DNA of 64,000 nt from an uncultured Oscillospiraceae bacterium (GTDB taxonomy: Bacteria; Bacillota; Clostridia; Oscillospirales; Ruminococcaceae), in NCBI GenBank assembly GCA_934446455.1, contig CAKSEE010000004.1:1-64000 (forward strand). The letters run 5' to 3'. The translations under genes and the position numbers were made by a program. Below the pieces are notes generated by a model. It saw only the letters and a list, made by a program, of their open reading frames with translations, ran no database searches and was not told where the DNA came from. Of the stretch, positions 8,671 to 17,541 are shown piece by piece (position 1 is the first letter of the stretch; the number at the start of each line of letters is the position of its first letter).

Positions 8671-9849
8671 TCACCCGTTGATTGCCCTGAGCAGCTGCTC
8701 TGTGCGGTCGGTGCGCTCCCACGCAACGCCGAGCTCCTCCCTGCCCATATGACCATACGCGGCAAGCTGCCTGTACTGCGCCCGGCGCAGGTCAAGCGCG
8801 TCTATCATAGCCGCCGTGCGCAGATCGAACACCTTGCGTACCGCCTCGGAGATTGCGCCGTCCTCAGCCTTGCCCGTGCCGAACGTGTCGACCATTACCG
8901 ATACGGGGTGCGCAACGCCTATGGCGTATGCAAGCTGAACCTCGCACCTGTCCGCAAGGCCCGCCGCAACAATGTTCTTTGCAATGTAGCGCGCCATGTA
9001 TGCGCCCGAGCGGTCAACCTTGGTCGGGTCCTTGCCCGAGAACGCGCCGCCGCCGTGGCGCGAATAGCCGCCGTAGGTGTCTACGATTATCTTTCTGCCC
9101 GTAAGGCCGCTGTCGCCCGCAGGTCCGCCAACAACAAAGCGACCCGTGGGGTTTACATAGTATTTGGTGTCCGCGTCGAGAAGCTGCGCGGGAATGATCG
9201 GCTTAATTACCTTTTCAATAATGTCCGCGCGTATCTGCTCAAGCTGCGCGGAAGCGCTGTGCTGTGTGGATACCACAACCGTGTCTACGCGAACGGGTCT
9301 GCCGTCATCGTACTCCACCGTTACCTGCGTTTTGCCGTCGGGGCGGAGGTATGTAAGCTCGCCGCTCTTGCGAACCTCGGCAAGCCGCTTTGCCAGCTTG
9401 TGCGACAGGCTTATCGGCAGCGGCATAAGCTCGGGCGTTTCATTGCACGCATAACCGAACATCATACCCTGGTCGCCCGCGCCCGTGTCGTAGGCGTTCT
9501 CCGCCCTGCCCTCGAGCGCGTTGTCAACGCCCATTGCAATGTCGGGCGACTGCTTGTCTATCGAGGTGATGACCGCGCACGCGTCAGCGTCAAAGCCCGC
9601 AGCGTCGCCCGTGTAACCTATCTCGCGCACCGCGTTTCTTACTATCGCGGGAATATCGACCGACGCGGTGGTGGTGATTTCGCCCATTACCATAACCATG
9701 CCCGTGGTGGCGGTGGTTTCGCACGCAACGCGCCCCTTGGGGTCCTGCGCCAGTATTGCGTCAAGAATCGAATCCGAGATGATGTCGCACACCTTGTCGG
9801 GGTGTCCCTCTGTTACGCTTTCAGAGGTGAACAGCTTCTTGTCCTTCAT
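8671..9849 (-). CDS. metK: S-adenosylmethionine synthetase
   Basis: 392 residues, the usual length. It makes S-adenosylmethionine from methionine and ATP. Hallmarks are [12 protein letters not shown] at the N-terminus, [12 protein letters not shown] near residue 115, and the glycine-rich [19 protein letters not shown]. The start at 9849 (MKDKKLF) has AAAGGAA upstream; the open frame runs further only because it reads through the riboswitch. Expression is very likely shut off by its own product through the SAM-I leader. Confidence 0.97.
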   Translation of the reverse strand: MKDKKLFTSESVTEGHPDKVCDIISDSILDAILAQDPKGRVACETTATTGMVMVMGEITTTASVDIPAIVRNAVREIGYTGDAAGFDADACAVITSIDKQSPDIAMGVDNALEGRAENAYDTGAGDQGMMFGYACNETPELMPLPISLSHKLAKRLAEVRKSGELTYLRPDGKTQVTVEYDDGRPVRVDTVVVSTQHSASAQLEQIRADIIEKVIKPIIPAQLLDADTKYYVNPTGRFVVGGPAGDSGLTGRKIIVDTYGGYSRHGGGAFSGKDPTKVDRSGAYMARYIAKNIVAAGLADRCEVQLAYAIGVAHPVSVMVDTFGTGKAEDGAISEAVRKVFDLRTAAMIDALDLRRAQYRQLAAYGHMGREELGVAWERTDRTEQLLRAING

Positions 9850-9926
9850 GCTTTTTTCCTTTCTTCTGCGGCGATACCGCGCAGTCATGCGCTTTCGGTA
9901 CGCCTGTACCCGTTTACCTGCAAAAC

Positions 9927-10104
9927 AAAAACTCACTCCATTAAGGAGTGAGCCACTTTCGTCTTCACTCCTCATCTCTCGGCAGCATACAGCCGCCGCA
10001 GGAAGTAGCACCTTTTCCGCATGGCGCGCCGTGCGAAGAGGTTGCCGGGCTTCATAGGGACCAGTCCCCCGCTCCTGCGAGCAAGAAGCCTCTCTTGATA
10101 AGGT
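9927..10104 (-). promoter_or_regulatory. SAM-I (S-box) riboswitch with terminator
   Basis: On the minus strand the leader starts with CTTATCAAGAGAGGC (plus 10088-10102), continues with GGGACTGGTCCCTATGAAGC and CCCGGCAACC, and closes with TGCCGAGAGATGAGG. These are the conserved S-box segments. It ends in a terminator, CTCACTCC/GGAGTGAG (plus 9932-9952) with a T-run. SAM binding should favour the terminator and stop metK transcription. Confidence 0.95.
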
Positions 10105-10118
10105 TTTTGTCGAATATA

Positions 10119-10147
10119 AGTATAGCACATATTCCCCGCGCTGTCAA
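10119..10147 (-). promoter_or_regulatory. metK promoter
   Basis: On the minus strand TTGACA (plus 10142-10147) and TATACT (plus 10119-10124) are 17 bp apart, 15 bp upstream of the S-box. Confidence 0.85.
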
Positions 10148-10617
10148 TACATATTGCGGTATTTCTCAAATTTTCCGCACTTGTCCGCGTCAGACCGTCG
10201 CCCTCATTCGGGTGGGACTCCGAAACATCTTACGACATTTCGGAGCAACGGTTCGCAATTCAGCACAAAGTGCAGATTGCGCCGCTTCGCGCTGGCGCGA
10301 GCCTTTCTGCATACATGGCGCCGAGCGCTGCGGGCTTGTGTAAGAGCGCTTTGCAGATAAACCCCATGCGGGAATCATTTTCATCTTGATTTCACAAAAC
10401 GGTTATAAATCGTTCAAAGAAGTACGGTATTATATAGTCACAGCAGCGGAACGCCCCCGCACAGCGGTCCCTGCCTGTTACACAATAATACCTCCCCCGA
10501 CCGACAGGGCGTTTTCCTTCCTTTTTTCGTCCTGTCGGTCAAGTCCCGCAGAACGCACATCTGCGGGACTTTTTTCGTTACGGCGCAGTGTGCGCGAAGA
10601 TTTCTGCAAGAAAGCAC
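10148..10617. other. Non-coding gap with two hairpins, no gene identified
   Basis: 470 bp between two regulated leaders. I see no convincing protein gene or tRNA. There is a stem CTCCGAAA/TTTCGGAG around 10219-10246, CCGACAGG/CCTGTCGG at 10501-10538, and a textbook plus-strand terminator at 10542-10577 (AGTCCCGCAG/CTGCGGGACT with a T-run). The terminator has no upstream gene on its strand, so an unrecognised small RNA between about 10400 and 10577 is possible. I could not find a good promoter for it. Confidence 0.45.
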
Positions 10618-10646
10618 TTGACAAACGCGGGGAAGCGTGGTATAAT
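10618..10646 (+). promoter_or_regulatory. leuA promoter
   Basis: TTGACA at 10618-10623 and TATAAT at 10641-10646, spacer 17 bp, just before the T-box leader. Confidence 0.9.
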
Positions 10647-10654
10647 GAATGTGT

Positions 10655-10916
10655 AATAGTTCAAATGCGTTGAAGGGAACAAAGTCCGATGCGTGAGCTT
10701 TCAGAGAGCCGCCGTTTGGTGCGAACGCGGCAGTCGTGCGCGGATATAACTCCTCCCTGAGCAGAGCGGCAGAACGCTTGTGCAATTAAGCCGCTACGGT
10801 ATCTCCCGTTATCGAGAAACACATTGTCAGATGTGGCAGAGCGGGCTTTCAGCCAACAAGAGTGGTACCGTGGAGTTTACGACTTCATCTCTTATTAAGG
10901 AGATGAAGTTTTTTTA
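10655..10916 (+). promoter_or_regulatory. T-box leader of leuA, leucine specifier
   Basis: Stem I carries the AG-rich bulge (AGAGAGCC, near 10698), and a specifier region reading ATAACTCC at 10746-10753 gives CTC, a leucine codon, at 10750-10752. The T-box bulge AACAAGAGTGGTACCGTGG lies at about 10855-10873; its TGGT would pair with the ACCA end of a tRNA with discriminator A, as in tRNA-Leu. The terminator ACTTCATCTC/GAGATGAAGT with a T-run is at 10882-10916. Uncharged tRNA-Leu should promote antitermination. Confidence 0.92.
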
Positions 10917-10956
10917 TTGCCCCGCGAGGCGCATCGTCACAGGAAAGGAATACATC

Positions 10957-12618
10957 ATGACCAAATCAAGCAAGTACACAAGACGCTATTTCATGCCCCC
11001 GTTCCCCTGCCTTGACTGGGTGAACAAGGAGTACATCGACAAAGCCCCCAAGTGGTGCAGCGTCGACCTGCGCGACGGCAATCAGGCGCTTATCATCCCC
11101 ATGAGCCTTGAAGAGAAGCTCGAGTTCTTCACGCGGCTTGTAAAGGTGGGCTTTAAGGAGATAGAGATAGGCTTCCCCGCCGCAAGCGAAACGGAGTACG
11201 AATTCTGCCGCGCGCTTATCGAGCGCGACCTTATCCCCGACGACGTTACCGTGCAGGTACTTACGCAGTCGCGCGAGCATATCATCAAAAAGACGTTCGA
11301 GGCGCTTGAGGGCTGTAAGCACGCTATCGTCCACCTCTACAACTCCACGTCCGTGGCGCAGCGCGAGCAGGTGTTCCGCAAGAACAAGCAGGAAATCATT
11401 GATATAGCCGTGACGGGTGCAAAGCTTCTCAACGAGTACAAGGAAAATACCCCCGGCAACTTCCGTTTTGAATACTCCCCCGAGAGCTTTACGGGCACAG
11501 AGCCCGAGTTTGCAGCCGAGATATGCAACGCTGTTATAGACATCTGGAAGCCTACCCCCGACAACAAGGTCATCATCAACCTCCCCGTTACCGTTGAGGA
11601 ATCCATGCCGCACGTTTACGCGCAGCAGATCGAATATATGTGCAAGGTGCTGCACGACCGTGAGAACCTTGAAATATCCCTCCACCCGCACAACGACCGC
11701 GGCTGCGGCGTTGCCGACACCGAACTCGGGCTGCTTGCGGGCGCCGACCGCGTTGAGGGCACGCTCTTCGGCAACGGTGAGCGCACGGGCAACGTTGATA
11801 TCGTAACGGTAGCGCTCAATATGTACTCCCACGGCGTTGAGCCGGGTCTTGACTTCTCCGACCTGCCCGAGCTTGCCTCTGTTTACGAACGTCTGACGCG
11901 TATGCACGTTTACGAGCGTATGCCGTACAGCGGACAGCTTGTGTTCGCGGCGTTCAGCGGCTCGCATCAGGACGCTATCGCAAAGGGCATGAAATGGCGC
12001 GAGGAAAAGGACCCCGAGCACTGGAACGTCCCCTATATTCCCATCGACCCGCACGACATCGGCAGAGAGTACGAGGGCGACGTTATCCGCATCAACTCGC
12101 AGTCGGGCAAGGGCGGCATTGGCTACCTTATGGAGCAGTCCTACGGCATAATCATGCCCCCGAAAATGCGCGAGGACTTCGGTTACAAGGTCAAGAGCGT
12201 GTCCGACCACTCTCATAAGGAGCTGCACCCCGCTGAGATATACAAGATTTTTGAGGAGAGCTATGTCAACCTCAAGACAAAGCTTGAGCTTGTAGAAACT
12301 CACTACACTAAGCAGGGTCCCTCTATCGCAGCAGACGTCACCGTTAAGATAAACGGCGAAAAGCGCACCTATGCAGGCAAGGGAAACGGCCGCCTCGACG
12401 CTGTTTCCAACGCAATAAAGAACGGTCTTGGCATTGAGTACCACATCGAAACCTTTACCGAAAACGCGCTTGAAACTTCATCCAAATCAAAGGCGGCTTC
12501 CTTCATTGGCATTACCACCGCAAACGGCATCAGCTGGGGCGCCGGTATCGACACGGATATCATCACTTCATCGCTCTACGCGCTCGTTTCCGCTATCAAC
12601 AATTCGGGGCTTATCTAA
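10957..12618 (+). CDS. leuA: 2-isopropylmalate synthase (long-form)
   Basis: 553 residues. It condenses acetyl-CoA with 2-ketoisovalerate in the first committed step of leucine synthesis. The TIM barrel shows SVDLRDGNQAL (catalytic Arg/metal Asp), LHPHNDRGCG (metal-binding His pair) and GNGERTGNVD. The C-terminal 150 residues are the LeuA regulatory domain that binds leucine. It is the type-2 form that starts SKYTRRYFMPP. ATG 10957 follows GGAAAGGA. A longer in-frame start at 10780 lies within the T-box and is rejected. No other leu genes follow. Confidence 0.95.
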   Translation: MTKSSKYTRRYFMPPFPCLDWVNKEYIDKAPKWCSVDLRDGNQALIIPMSLEEKLEFFTRLVKVGFKEIEIGFPAASETEYEFCRALIERDLIPDDVTVQVLTQSREHIIKKTFEALEGCKHAIVHLYNSTSVAQREQVFRKNKQEIIDIAVTGAKLLNEYKENTPGNFRFEYSPESFTGTEPEFAAEICNAVIDIWKPTPDNKVIINLPVTVEESMPHVYAQQIEYMCKVLHDRENLEISLHPHNDRGCGVADTELGLLAGADRVEGTLFGNGERTGNVDIVTVALNMYSHGVEPGLDFSDLPELASVYERLTRMHVYERMPYSGQLVFAAFSGSHQDAIAKGMKWREEKDPEHWNVPYIPIDPHDIGREYEGDVIRINSQSGKGGIGYLMEQSYGIIMPPKMREDFGYKVKSVSDHSHKELHPAEIYKIFEESYVNLKTKLELVETHYTKQGPSIAADVTVKINGEKRTYAGKGNGRLDAVSNAIKNGLGIEYHIETFTENALETSSKSKAASFIGITTANGISWGAGIDTDIITSSLYALVSAINNSGLI

Positions 12619-12629
12619 CCTATACAGGA

Positions 12630-12659
12630 TTCCCCCGCCGACAACGGCGGGGGATTTTT
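12630..12659 (+). terminator. Terminator of leuA
   Basis: CCCCCGCCG at 12632-12640 pairs with CGGCGGGGG at 12645-12653 around a 4-nt loop, followed by ATTTTT. Confidence 0.92.
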
Positions 12660-12742
12660 CGCACCAAATCGCATTAAATGTTCACGCCCGTTTAAGAGCG
12701 AGGATTCGCCGCGCGTTACTTTGATGCCTTTCGCCGTATAAC

Positions 12743-12772
12743 AAAAACCGCTCCCTTTTCAGAGAGCGGTTT
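12743..12772 (-). terminator. Terminator of tuf
   Basis: On the minus strand AAACCGCTC...GAGCGGTTTTT (plus 12744-12771) forms a stem with a T-run. Between it and tuf, near 12787-12812, lies AACGCGACGCTTCGCTTACGC, which resembles one worn copy of the minisatellite core found elsewhere in the window. Confidence 0.8.
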
Positions 12773-12815
12773 ACTTTAAGCGATATAACGCGACGCTTCG
12801 CTTACGCAGCGTTAA

Positions 12816-14054
12816 TTAGCTGTTGATCTTGGTAACAACGCCGGAGCCTACGGTTCTGCCGCCCTCGCGGATAGCGAAGCGGAGACCTTCCTCGATTGCG
12901 ATAGGAGTGATAAGCTCAACGTCCATTACAACGTTATCGCCGGGCATGCACATTTCCTTGTCAGCAGGCAGGGTGATTACGCCGGTAACGTCGGTAGTTC
13001 TGAAGAAGAACTGCGGACGGTAGTTGGAAACGAACGGAGTATGACGGCCGCCCTCTTCCTTCTTAAGAACGTAAACCTGACCGGTGAACTTGGTGTGGGG
13101 GTGGATAGAACCGGGCTTGCAGAGAACCTGACCGCGCTCGATATCCTGACGGGTGATACCACGGAGCAGAGCGCCGATGTTGTAACCGGCAACTGCCTCG
13201 TCAAGGGTCTTTCTGAACATCTCAAGACCGGTAACAACAGTGGACTTGGGCTCGTCAACGAGACCGGTGATCTCAACAGTATCGTTTACCTTTACTACGC
13301 CACGCTCTACACGACCCGTTGCAACAGTACCACGACCGGTGATGGTCATAGTGTCCTCAACAGGCATAAGGAAAGGAAGGTCTTCCTTACGATCAGGAGT
13401 GGGGATATACTCGTCAACAGCGTCCATAAGCTCCTTGATGCAGTGATACTCGGGAGCGTTAGGATCGGTGGAGGTGGAGTTCAGTGCCTTGTAAGCAGAA
13501 CCGAAGATAACGGGAGTGTTGTCGCCGTCAAAGCCGTTCTTGGTCAGCTCGTCGCGGATATCCATCTCAACCAGCTCGAGCATCTCGGAACCCTTGTACT
13601 CGCCGGTAGCCTCATCATATGTGCAGTCGTCAACGTCGTCGCACTTGTTTACGAATACAACGATCGAGGGAACGCCTACCTGACGTGCAAGCAGGATGTG
13701 CTCTCTGGTCTGAGCCATAGGGCCATCAGTACCTGCAACGATAAGGATAGCGCCGTCCATCTGAGCTGCACCGGTGATCATGTTCTTGATGTAGTCAGCA
13801 TGACCGGGGCAGTCAACGTGAGCGTAGTGACGCTTCTCGGTCTCATACTCAACGTGAGCGGTGTTGATCGTGATACCACGCTCTCTCTCCTCGGGAGCCT
13901 TATCGATCATGTCATATGCTTCGAACTTAGCCTTGCCCTGAAGGGACAGCCACTTTGTGATAGCCGCAGTAGTAGTGGTCTTACCATGGTCTACGTGACC
14001 GATAGTACCGATGTTTACGTGGGGCTTTGTGGAATTATACTTTTCCTTTGCCAT
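12816..14054 (-). CDS. tuf: Elongation factor Tu
   Basis: 412 residues, somewhat longer than the usual 395-400. It delivers aminoacyl-tRNA to the ribosome. G-domain motifs: GHVDHGKTT (P-loop, 19-27), RGITIN (switch I), DCPGHADY (81-88), NKCD (136-139). AAGGAGG lies upstream of ATG 14054; the open frame extends to 14099 without a ribosome site. An insertion of about 12 residues follows NKCDDVDD (residues 144-158), where most EF-Tu proteins pass directly into helix D. It is transcribed from its own promoter overlapping the fusA terminator. Confidence 0.97.
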   Translation of the reverse strand: MAKEKYNSTKPHVNIGTIGHVDHGKTTTTAAITKWLSLQGKAKFEAYDMIDKAPEERERGITINTAHVEYETEKRHYAHVDCPGHADYIKNMITGAAQMDGAILIVAGTDGPMAQTREHILLARQVGVPSIVVFVNKCDDVDDCTYDEATGEYKGSEMLELVEMDIRDELTKNGFDGDNTPVIFGSAYKALNSTSTDPNAPEYHCIKELMDAVDEYIPTPDRKEDLPFLMPVEDTMTITGRGTVATGRVERGVVKVNDTVEITGLVDEPKSTVVTGLEMFRKTLDEAVAGYNIGALLRGITRQDIERGQVLCKPGSIHPHTKFTGQVYVLKKEEGGRHTPFVSNYRPQFFFRTTDVTGVITLPADKEMCMPGDNVVMDVELITPIAIEEGLRFAIREGGRTVGSGVVTKINS

Positions 14055-14131
14055 TGGTATTTCCTCCTTATAGGTAAATTGGGCAGTCCCCGCCCGCAAG
14101 CGGGGATAGCCTTCTTTTTGCTGATAATAAC

Positions 14132-14177
14132 ATTTTAACAGCTTTTCGCAGAAAAATCAAGTAGTTTTTGCTTGATT
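14132..14177 (-). promoter_or_regulatory. fusA terminator fused to the tuf promoter
   Basis: On the minus strand AATCAAG-loop-CTTGATT (plus 14155-14177) plus a T-run ends fusA. The descending arm holds TTGATT (plus 14155-14160), a -35 box 17 bp from TAAAAT (plus 14132-14137). The same bases would therefore close one gene and start the next. Confidence 0.65.
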
Positions 14178-14187
14178 GCCGAAAAAA

Positions 14188-16290
14188 TCAGCCGTTTTGC
14201 TTACGCTTGCTCATAATCTGCTCAGAAATCGACTTCGGAACCTCGATGTAGTGGCTGGGCTGCATTACATACTGACCACGGCCCTGGGTCTTGGAGCGGA
14301 GGTCGTTGGAATATCCGAACATCTCAGACAGCGGAACAAATGCCGTTACCTGAACAGTACCGCTTCTCGTTTCCTGATTCTGAATCTGACCACGGCGGGA
14401 GTTGAGATCGCCGATTACGTTACCGATATAGTCATCGGGAACGACAACATCGACTCTCATAATAGGCTCGAGGATAACGGAATGCGCCTGTCTGAGGGCT
14501 TCCTTGATAGCCATAGAACCTGCGATCTTAAATGCCATTTCAGACGAGTCAACCTCGTGATAAGAACCGTCGTAGAGCGAAACCTTGATATCAACAACAG
14601 GGAATCCTGCTAGAACGCCCGCATTGAGCGCACCCTGGATACCTGCGTCAACAGCAGGAATGAACTCCTTCGGGATAGAGCCGCCGACAACATCGTTGCT
14701 GAACTCATAACCCTTACCGGACTCATTGGGGCAAACTCTGATCTTAACGTGACCGTACTGACCGGAACCGCCAGACTGACGCTTGTACTTCATATCAACG
14801 TCAGCTTCGCCCGTGATGGTTTCCTTATATGCAACCTGCGGAGCGCCTACGTTAGCCTCAACCTTGAATTCGCGGAGCAGTCTGTCTACGATGATCTCAA
14901 GGTGAAGCTCACCCATACCTGCGATAATGGTCTGACCGGTTTCCTGGTTGGTCCATGTCTTGAAGGTCGGGTCCTCTTCAGCGAGCTTTGCAAGTGCAAG
15001 CGCCATCTTCTCCTGACCTGCCTTGGTCTTGGGCTCAATAGCAAGGTCGATAACAGGCTCGGGGAACTCCATGGACTCGAGGATTATCGGGTGGTTCTCA
15101 TCGCACAGAGTATCGCCTGTGGTGGTGTACTTGGTGCCGACAACCGCTGCGATATCGCCGCACGGGCAAGCCTCGATATCCTGTCTGTGGTTGGAGTGCA
15201 TCTGGAGTATACGACCCATACGCTCGTTCTTGTCCTTTACGGAGTTGAGAACGCTCGTACCTGCCTCAACATAACCCGAGTAAACGCGGAAGAAGCAGAG
15301 CTTACCAACGAACGGGTCGGTTGCGATCTTGAATGCAAGAGCGGAGAAGGGCTGGTCGTCGCCTGCGTGTCTTTCCTCTTCCTCGCCTGTCTCGGGGTTG
15401 GTACCCTTGATAGCGGGGATATCGAGAGGAGAAGGCATATAGTCAACAACAGCATCAAGAAGCTTCTGTACGCCCTTGTTTCTGTAGGAAGTACCGCAGA
15501 TAACGGGAACGAACTTGTTTTCGATCGTGCCCTTTCTGATAGCTGCTCTGATTTCCTCAGCGGTGAAATCTGCACCCTCGTTCTCGAGGTATCTCTCCAT
15601 GAGGTCGTCATCAAGCTCGGCTACCTTCTCAAGAAGGTTAGCTCTGTATTCCTCAGCCTTTTCCTTCATATCCTCGGGAATATCTTCCACGCGCATATCC
15701 TTGCCGAGGTCGTCATAGTATACATCTGCGTTCATCTCAACGAGGTCGATGATGCCTCTGAAGGACGCCTCAGCGCCGATAGGCAGCTGAATCGGAACGG
15801 CGTTGCACTTCAGTCTGTCGTGCATCATGTGTACAACGTTGTAGAAGTCTGCACCCATAATGTCCATCTTATTTACATAAGCCATTCTGGGTACATGATA
15901 GTTGTCCGCCTGGCGCCAAACTGTTTCAGACTGGGGCTCAACGCCGCCCTTAGCGCAGAATACAGTTACGGAACCATCGAGGACGCGGAGCGAACGCTGA
16001 ACCTCAACAGTGAAGTCAACGTGTCCGGGGGTATCGATAATATTGATACGGATCTTGTTATTCTTGCGGTCGTTCCAGAACGCGGTGGTCGCAGCAGAAG
16101 TAATGGTTATACCTCTCTCCTGCTCCTGAACCATCCAGTCCATCGTAGCCGTACCGTCGTGAGTTTCACCGATCTTGTGGTTGATACCAGTGTAGAACAG
16201 GATACGCTCAGTGGTAGTGGTCTTACCGGCATCGATATGAGCCATTATACCAATATTACGGGTCATTTCGAGAGAAACGTCTCTTTTCAT
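14188..16290 (-). CDS. fusA: Elongation factor G
   Basis: 700 residues, standard length. It drives translocation on the ribosome. Motifs: [15 protein letters not shown] (P-loop), the switch region [14 protein letters not shown] and NKMD; the C-terminal domains end with [10 protein letters not shown]. The start at 16290 (MKRDVSLEM) has GGAGG 5 bp upstream, which rules out the frame extension to 16338. Order rpsL-rpsG-fusA-tuf is the conserved str operon. Confidence 0.97.
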   Translation of the reverse strand: MKRDVSLEMTRNIGIMAHIDAGKTTTTERILFYTGINHKIGETHDGTATMDWMVQEQERGITITSAATTAFWNDRKNNKIRINIIDTPGHVDFTVEVQRSLRVLDGSVTVFCAKGGVEPQSETVWRQADNYHVPRMAYVNKMDIMGADFYNVVHMMHDRLKCNAVPIQLPIGAEASFRGIIDLVEMNADVYYDDLGKDMRVEDIPEDMKEKAEEYRANLLEKVAELDDDLMERYLENEGADFTAEEIRAAIRKGTIENKFVPVICGTSYRNKGVQKLLDAVVDYMPSPLDIPAIKGTNPETGEEEERHAGDDQPFSALAFKIATDPFVGKLCFFRVYSGYVEAGTSVLNSVKDKNERMGRILQMHSNHRQDIEACPCGDIAAVVGTKYTTTGDTLCDENHPIILESMEFPEPVIDLAIEPKTKAGQEKMALALAKLAEEDPTFKTWTNQETGQTIIAGMGELHLEIIVDRLLREFKVEANVGAPQVAYKETITGEADVDMKYKRQSGGSGQYGHVKIRVCPNESGKGYEFSNDVVGGSIPKEFIPAVDAGIQGALNAGVLAGFPVVDIKVSLYDGSYHEVDSSEMAFKIAGSMAIKEALRQAHSVILEPIMRVDVVVPDDYIGNVIGDLNSRRGQIQNQETRSGTVQVTAFVPLSEMFGYSNDLRSKTQGRGQYVMQPSHYIEVPKSISEQIMSKRKQNG

Positions 16291-16356
16291 AAAATCCTCC
16301 ATATTGTTGCGGGATACCAAGCGGCATTTACGCCGCACAGCCTCCTGCGGCTCTTA

Positions 16357-16827
16357 TTACCACTTGTAGTGAGCGAATGCTCTGTTGGCCTCAGCCATCT
16401 TGTGAGTATCGTCACGCTTCTTGCAAGCGCCGCCCTGACCCTTAAGCGCGTCAAGTATCTCGTTTGCAAGTCTTTCCTTCATAGTCTTTTCGCTGCGTGC
16501 GCGGCTGTAGGTGGTTATCCATCTCAGACCGAGCGTGCGGCGTCTTTCGGGGCGAACCTCCATAGGAACCTGGTAGGTTGCACCGCCGACACGGCGAGCC
16601 TTGACCTCGAGCTGGGGCATGATGTTCTCCATTGCCTCCTCGAAAGCCTCGAGAGCGTCCTTGCCCGACTTCTCGGCAACGATCTCGAATGCGCCGTATA
16701 CGATCTTCTGGGCTACGCCCTTCTTTCCGTCAAGCATGATGTTGTTTACGAGTCTGGATACCAGCTCAGATCCGTATATAGGATCGGGCAGAACCTCACG
16801 CTTGGGGACATTACCTCTTCTTGGCAC
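16357..16827 (-). CDS. rpsG: 30S ribosomal protein S7
   Basis: 156 residues, the family norm. It binds the 3' major domain of 16S rRNA and nucleates head assembly. It starts [20 protein letters not shown] and keeps [11 protein letters not shown] and RSEKTM. Second gene of the str operon, 66 bp before fusA, with GGAGGG upstream of its ATG. Confidence 0.97.
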   Translation of the reverse strand: MPRRGNVPKREVLPDPIYGSELVSRLVNNIMLDGKKGVAQKIVYGAFEIVAEKSGKDALEAFEEAMENIMPQLEVKARRVGGATYQVPMEVRPERRRTLGLRWITTYSRARSEKTMKERLANEILDALKGQGGACKKRDDTHKMAEANRAFAHYKW

Positions 16828-16950
16828 TTTAACTTCCCTCCTTCATACGAAATGAAAATCATAGGTACTCGAAAGCAAAATTCTTCCGCTATCCAAGCAA
16901 AAGGCAATCTTCTATAAAAACAATGCCCTGCCTGAAAGCCCTGTCAGAAA

Positions 16951-17376
16951 TTACGCTTTCTTTCCAGCCTTCGGACGCTTTGCACCGTACTTGGAGCGTC
17001 CCTGCATTCTCTTGTCTACGCCCTGCGCATCAAGAGTACCGCGAATGATGTGGTAACGCACACCAGGGAGGTCCTTTACACGACCGCCGCGGATAAGAAC
17101 AACGGAGTGTTCCTGCAGTTTGTGTCCGATACCGGGAATGTAGGCTGTAACTTCATAGCCGTTGGAAATCCTTACTCTGGCAACCTTTCTCATTGCGGAG
17201 TTAGGCTTCTTAGGAGTCTGGGTTCTTACCGCTGTGCATACGCCGCGCTTCTGGGGTGAGTGCTGATCTATCTGCTGCTTGCGCAGAGTGTTCATACCCT
17301 TCTGAAGTGCAGGAGCCTTGGATTTCTTCTCAGAAACCTCGCGTCCCTTACGAACCAGCTGATTAAAAGTAGGCAT
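16951..17376 (-). CDS. rpsL: 30S ribosomal protein S12
   Basis: 141 residues. It forms part of the decoding centre. The conserved stretch [15 protein letters not shown] is present; the lysine of PKKPNS is the classic position altered in streptomycin resistance and is wild-type here. The start at 17376 (MPTFNQL) has GGAGGTG upstream; the frame to 17436 has none. First gene of the str operon, preceded by a 17-bp-spaced consensus promoter. Confidence 0.97.
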   Translation of the reverse strand: MPTFNQLVRKGREVSEKKSKAPALQKGMNTLRKQQIDQHSPQKRGVCTAVRTQTPKKPNSAMRKVARVRISNGYEVTAYIPGIGHKLQEHSVVLIRGGRVKDLPGVRYHIIRGTLDAQGVDKRMQGRSKYGAKRPKAGKKA

Positions 17377-17444
17377 TGTTTCACCTCCAAAAAAATTTTC
17401 GTGCTTATTTTTGCCACCCTTAGGCAAAATATTCACACTAGATT

Positions 17445-17506
17445 ATTATATCAAAAACAAAGGTGCTTGTCAAGACGCCGCGAGGCATCTTTGTAACAAG
17501 CACCCT
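17445..17506 (-). promoter_or_regulatory. rpoC terminator overlapping the rpsL promoter
   Basis: On the minus strand GGTGCTTGT (plus 17496-17504) pairs with ACAAGCACC (plus 17462-17470), followed by TTTGTTTTTG, a terminator for rpoBC. TTGACA (plus 17468-17473) spans the edge of the descending arm and lies exactly 17 bp from TATAAT (plus 17445-17450), a consensus promoter for rpsL. A small stem TTGCC/GGCAA follows in the rpsL leader. Confidence 0.8.
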
Positions 17507-17541
17507 TAATATTATATTTTTGCTAAGAATTTTTGTCTATT

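Noticed and set aside
9972..10169. Minus-strand reading frame of 65 residues
   Set aside because: It overlaps the SAM-I riboswitch, whose conserved segments explain the sequence.
10780..10956. N-terminal extension of leuA
   Set aside because: It would translate the T-box antiterminator; homologous proteins begin at the ATG at 10957.
12787..12812. Single worn copy of the minisatellite core next to tuf
   Set aside because: Only one partial match with no flanking ends; may be chance.
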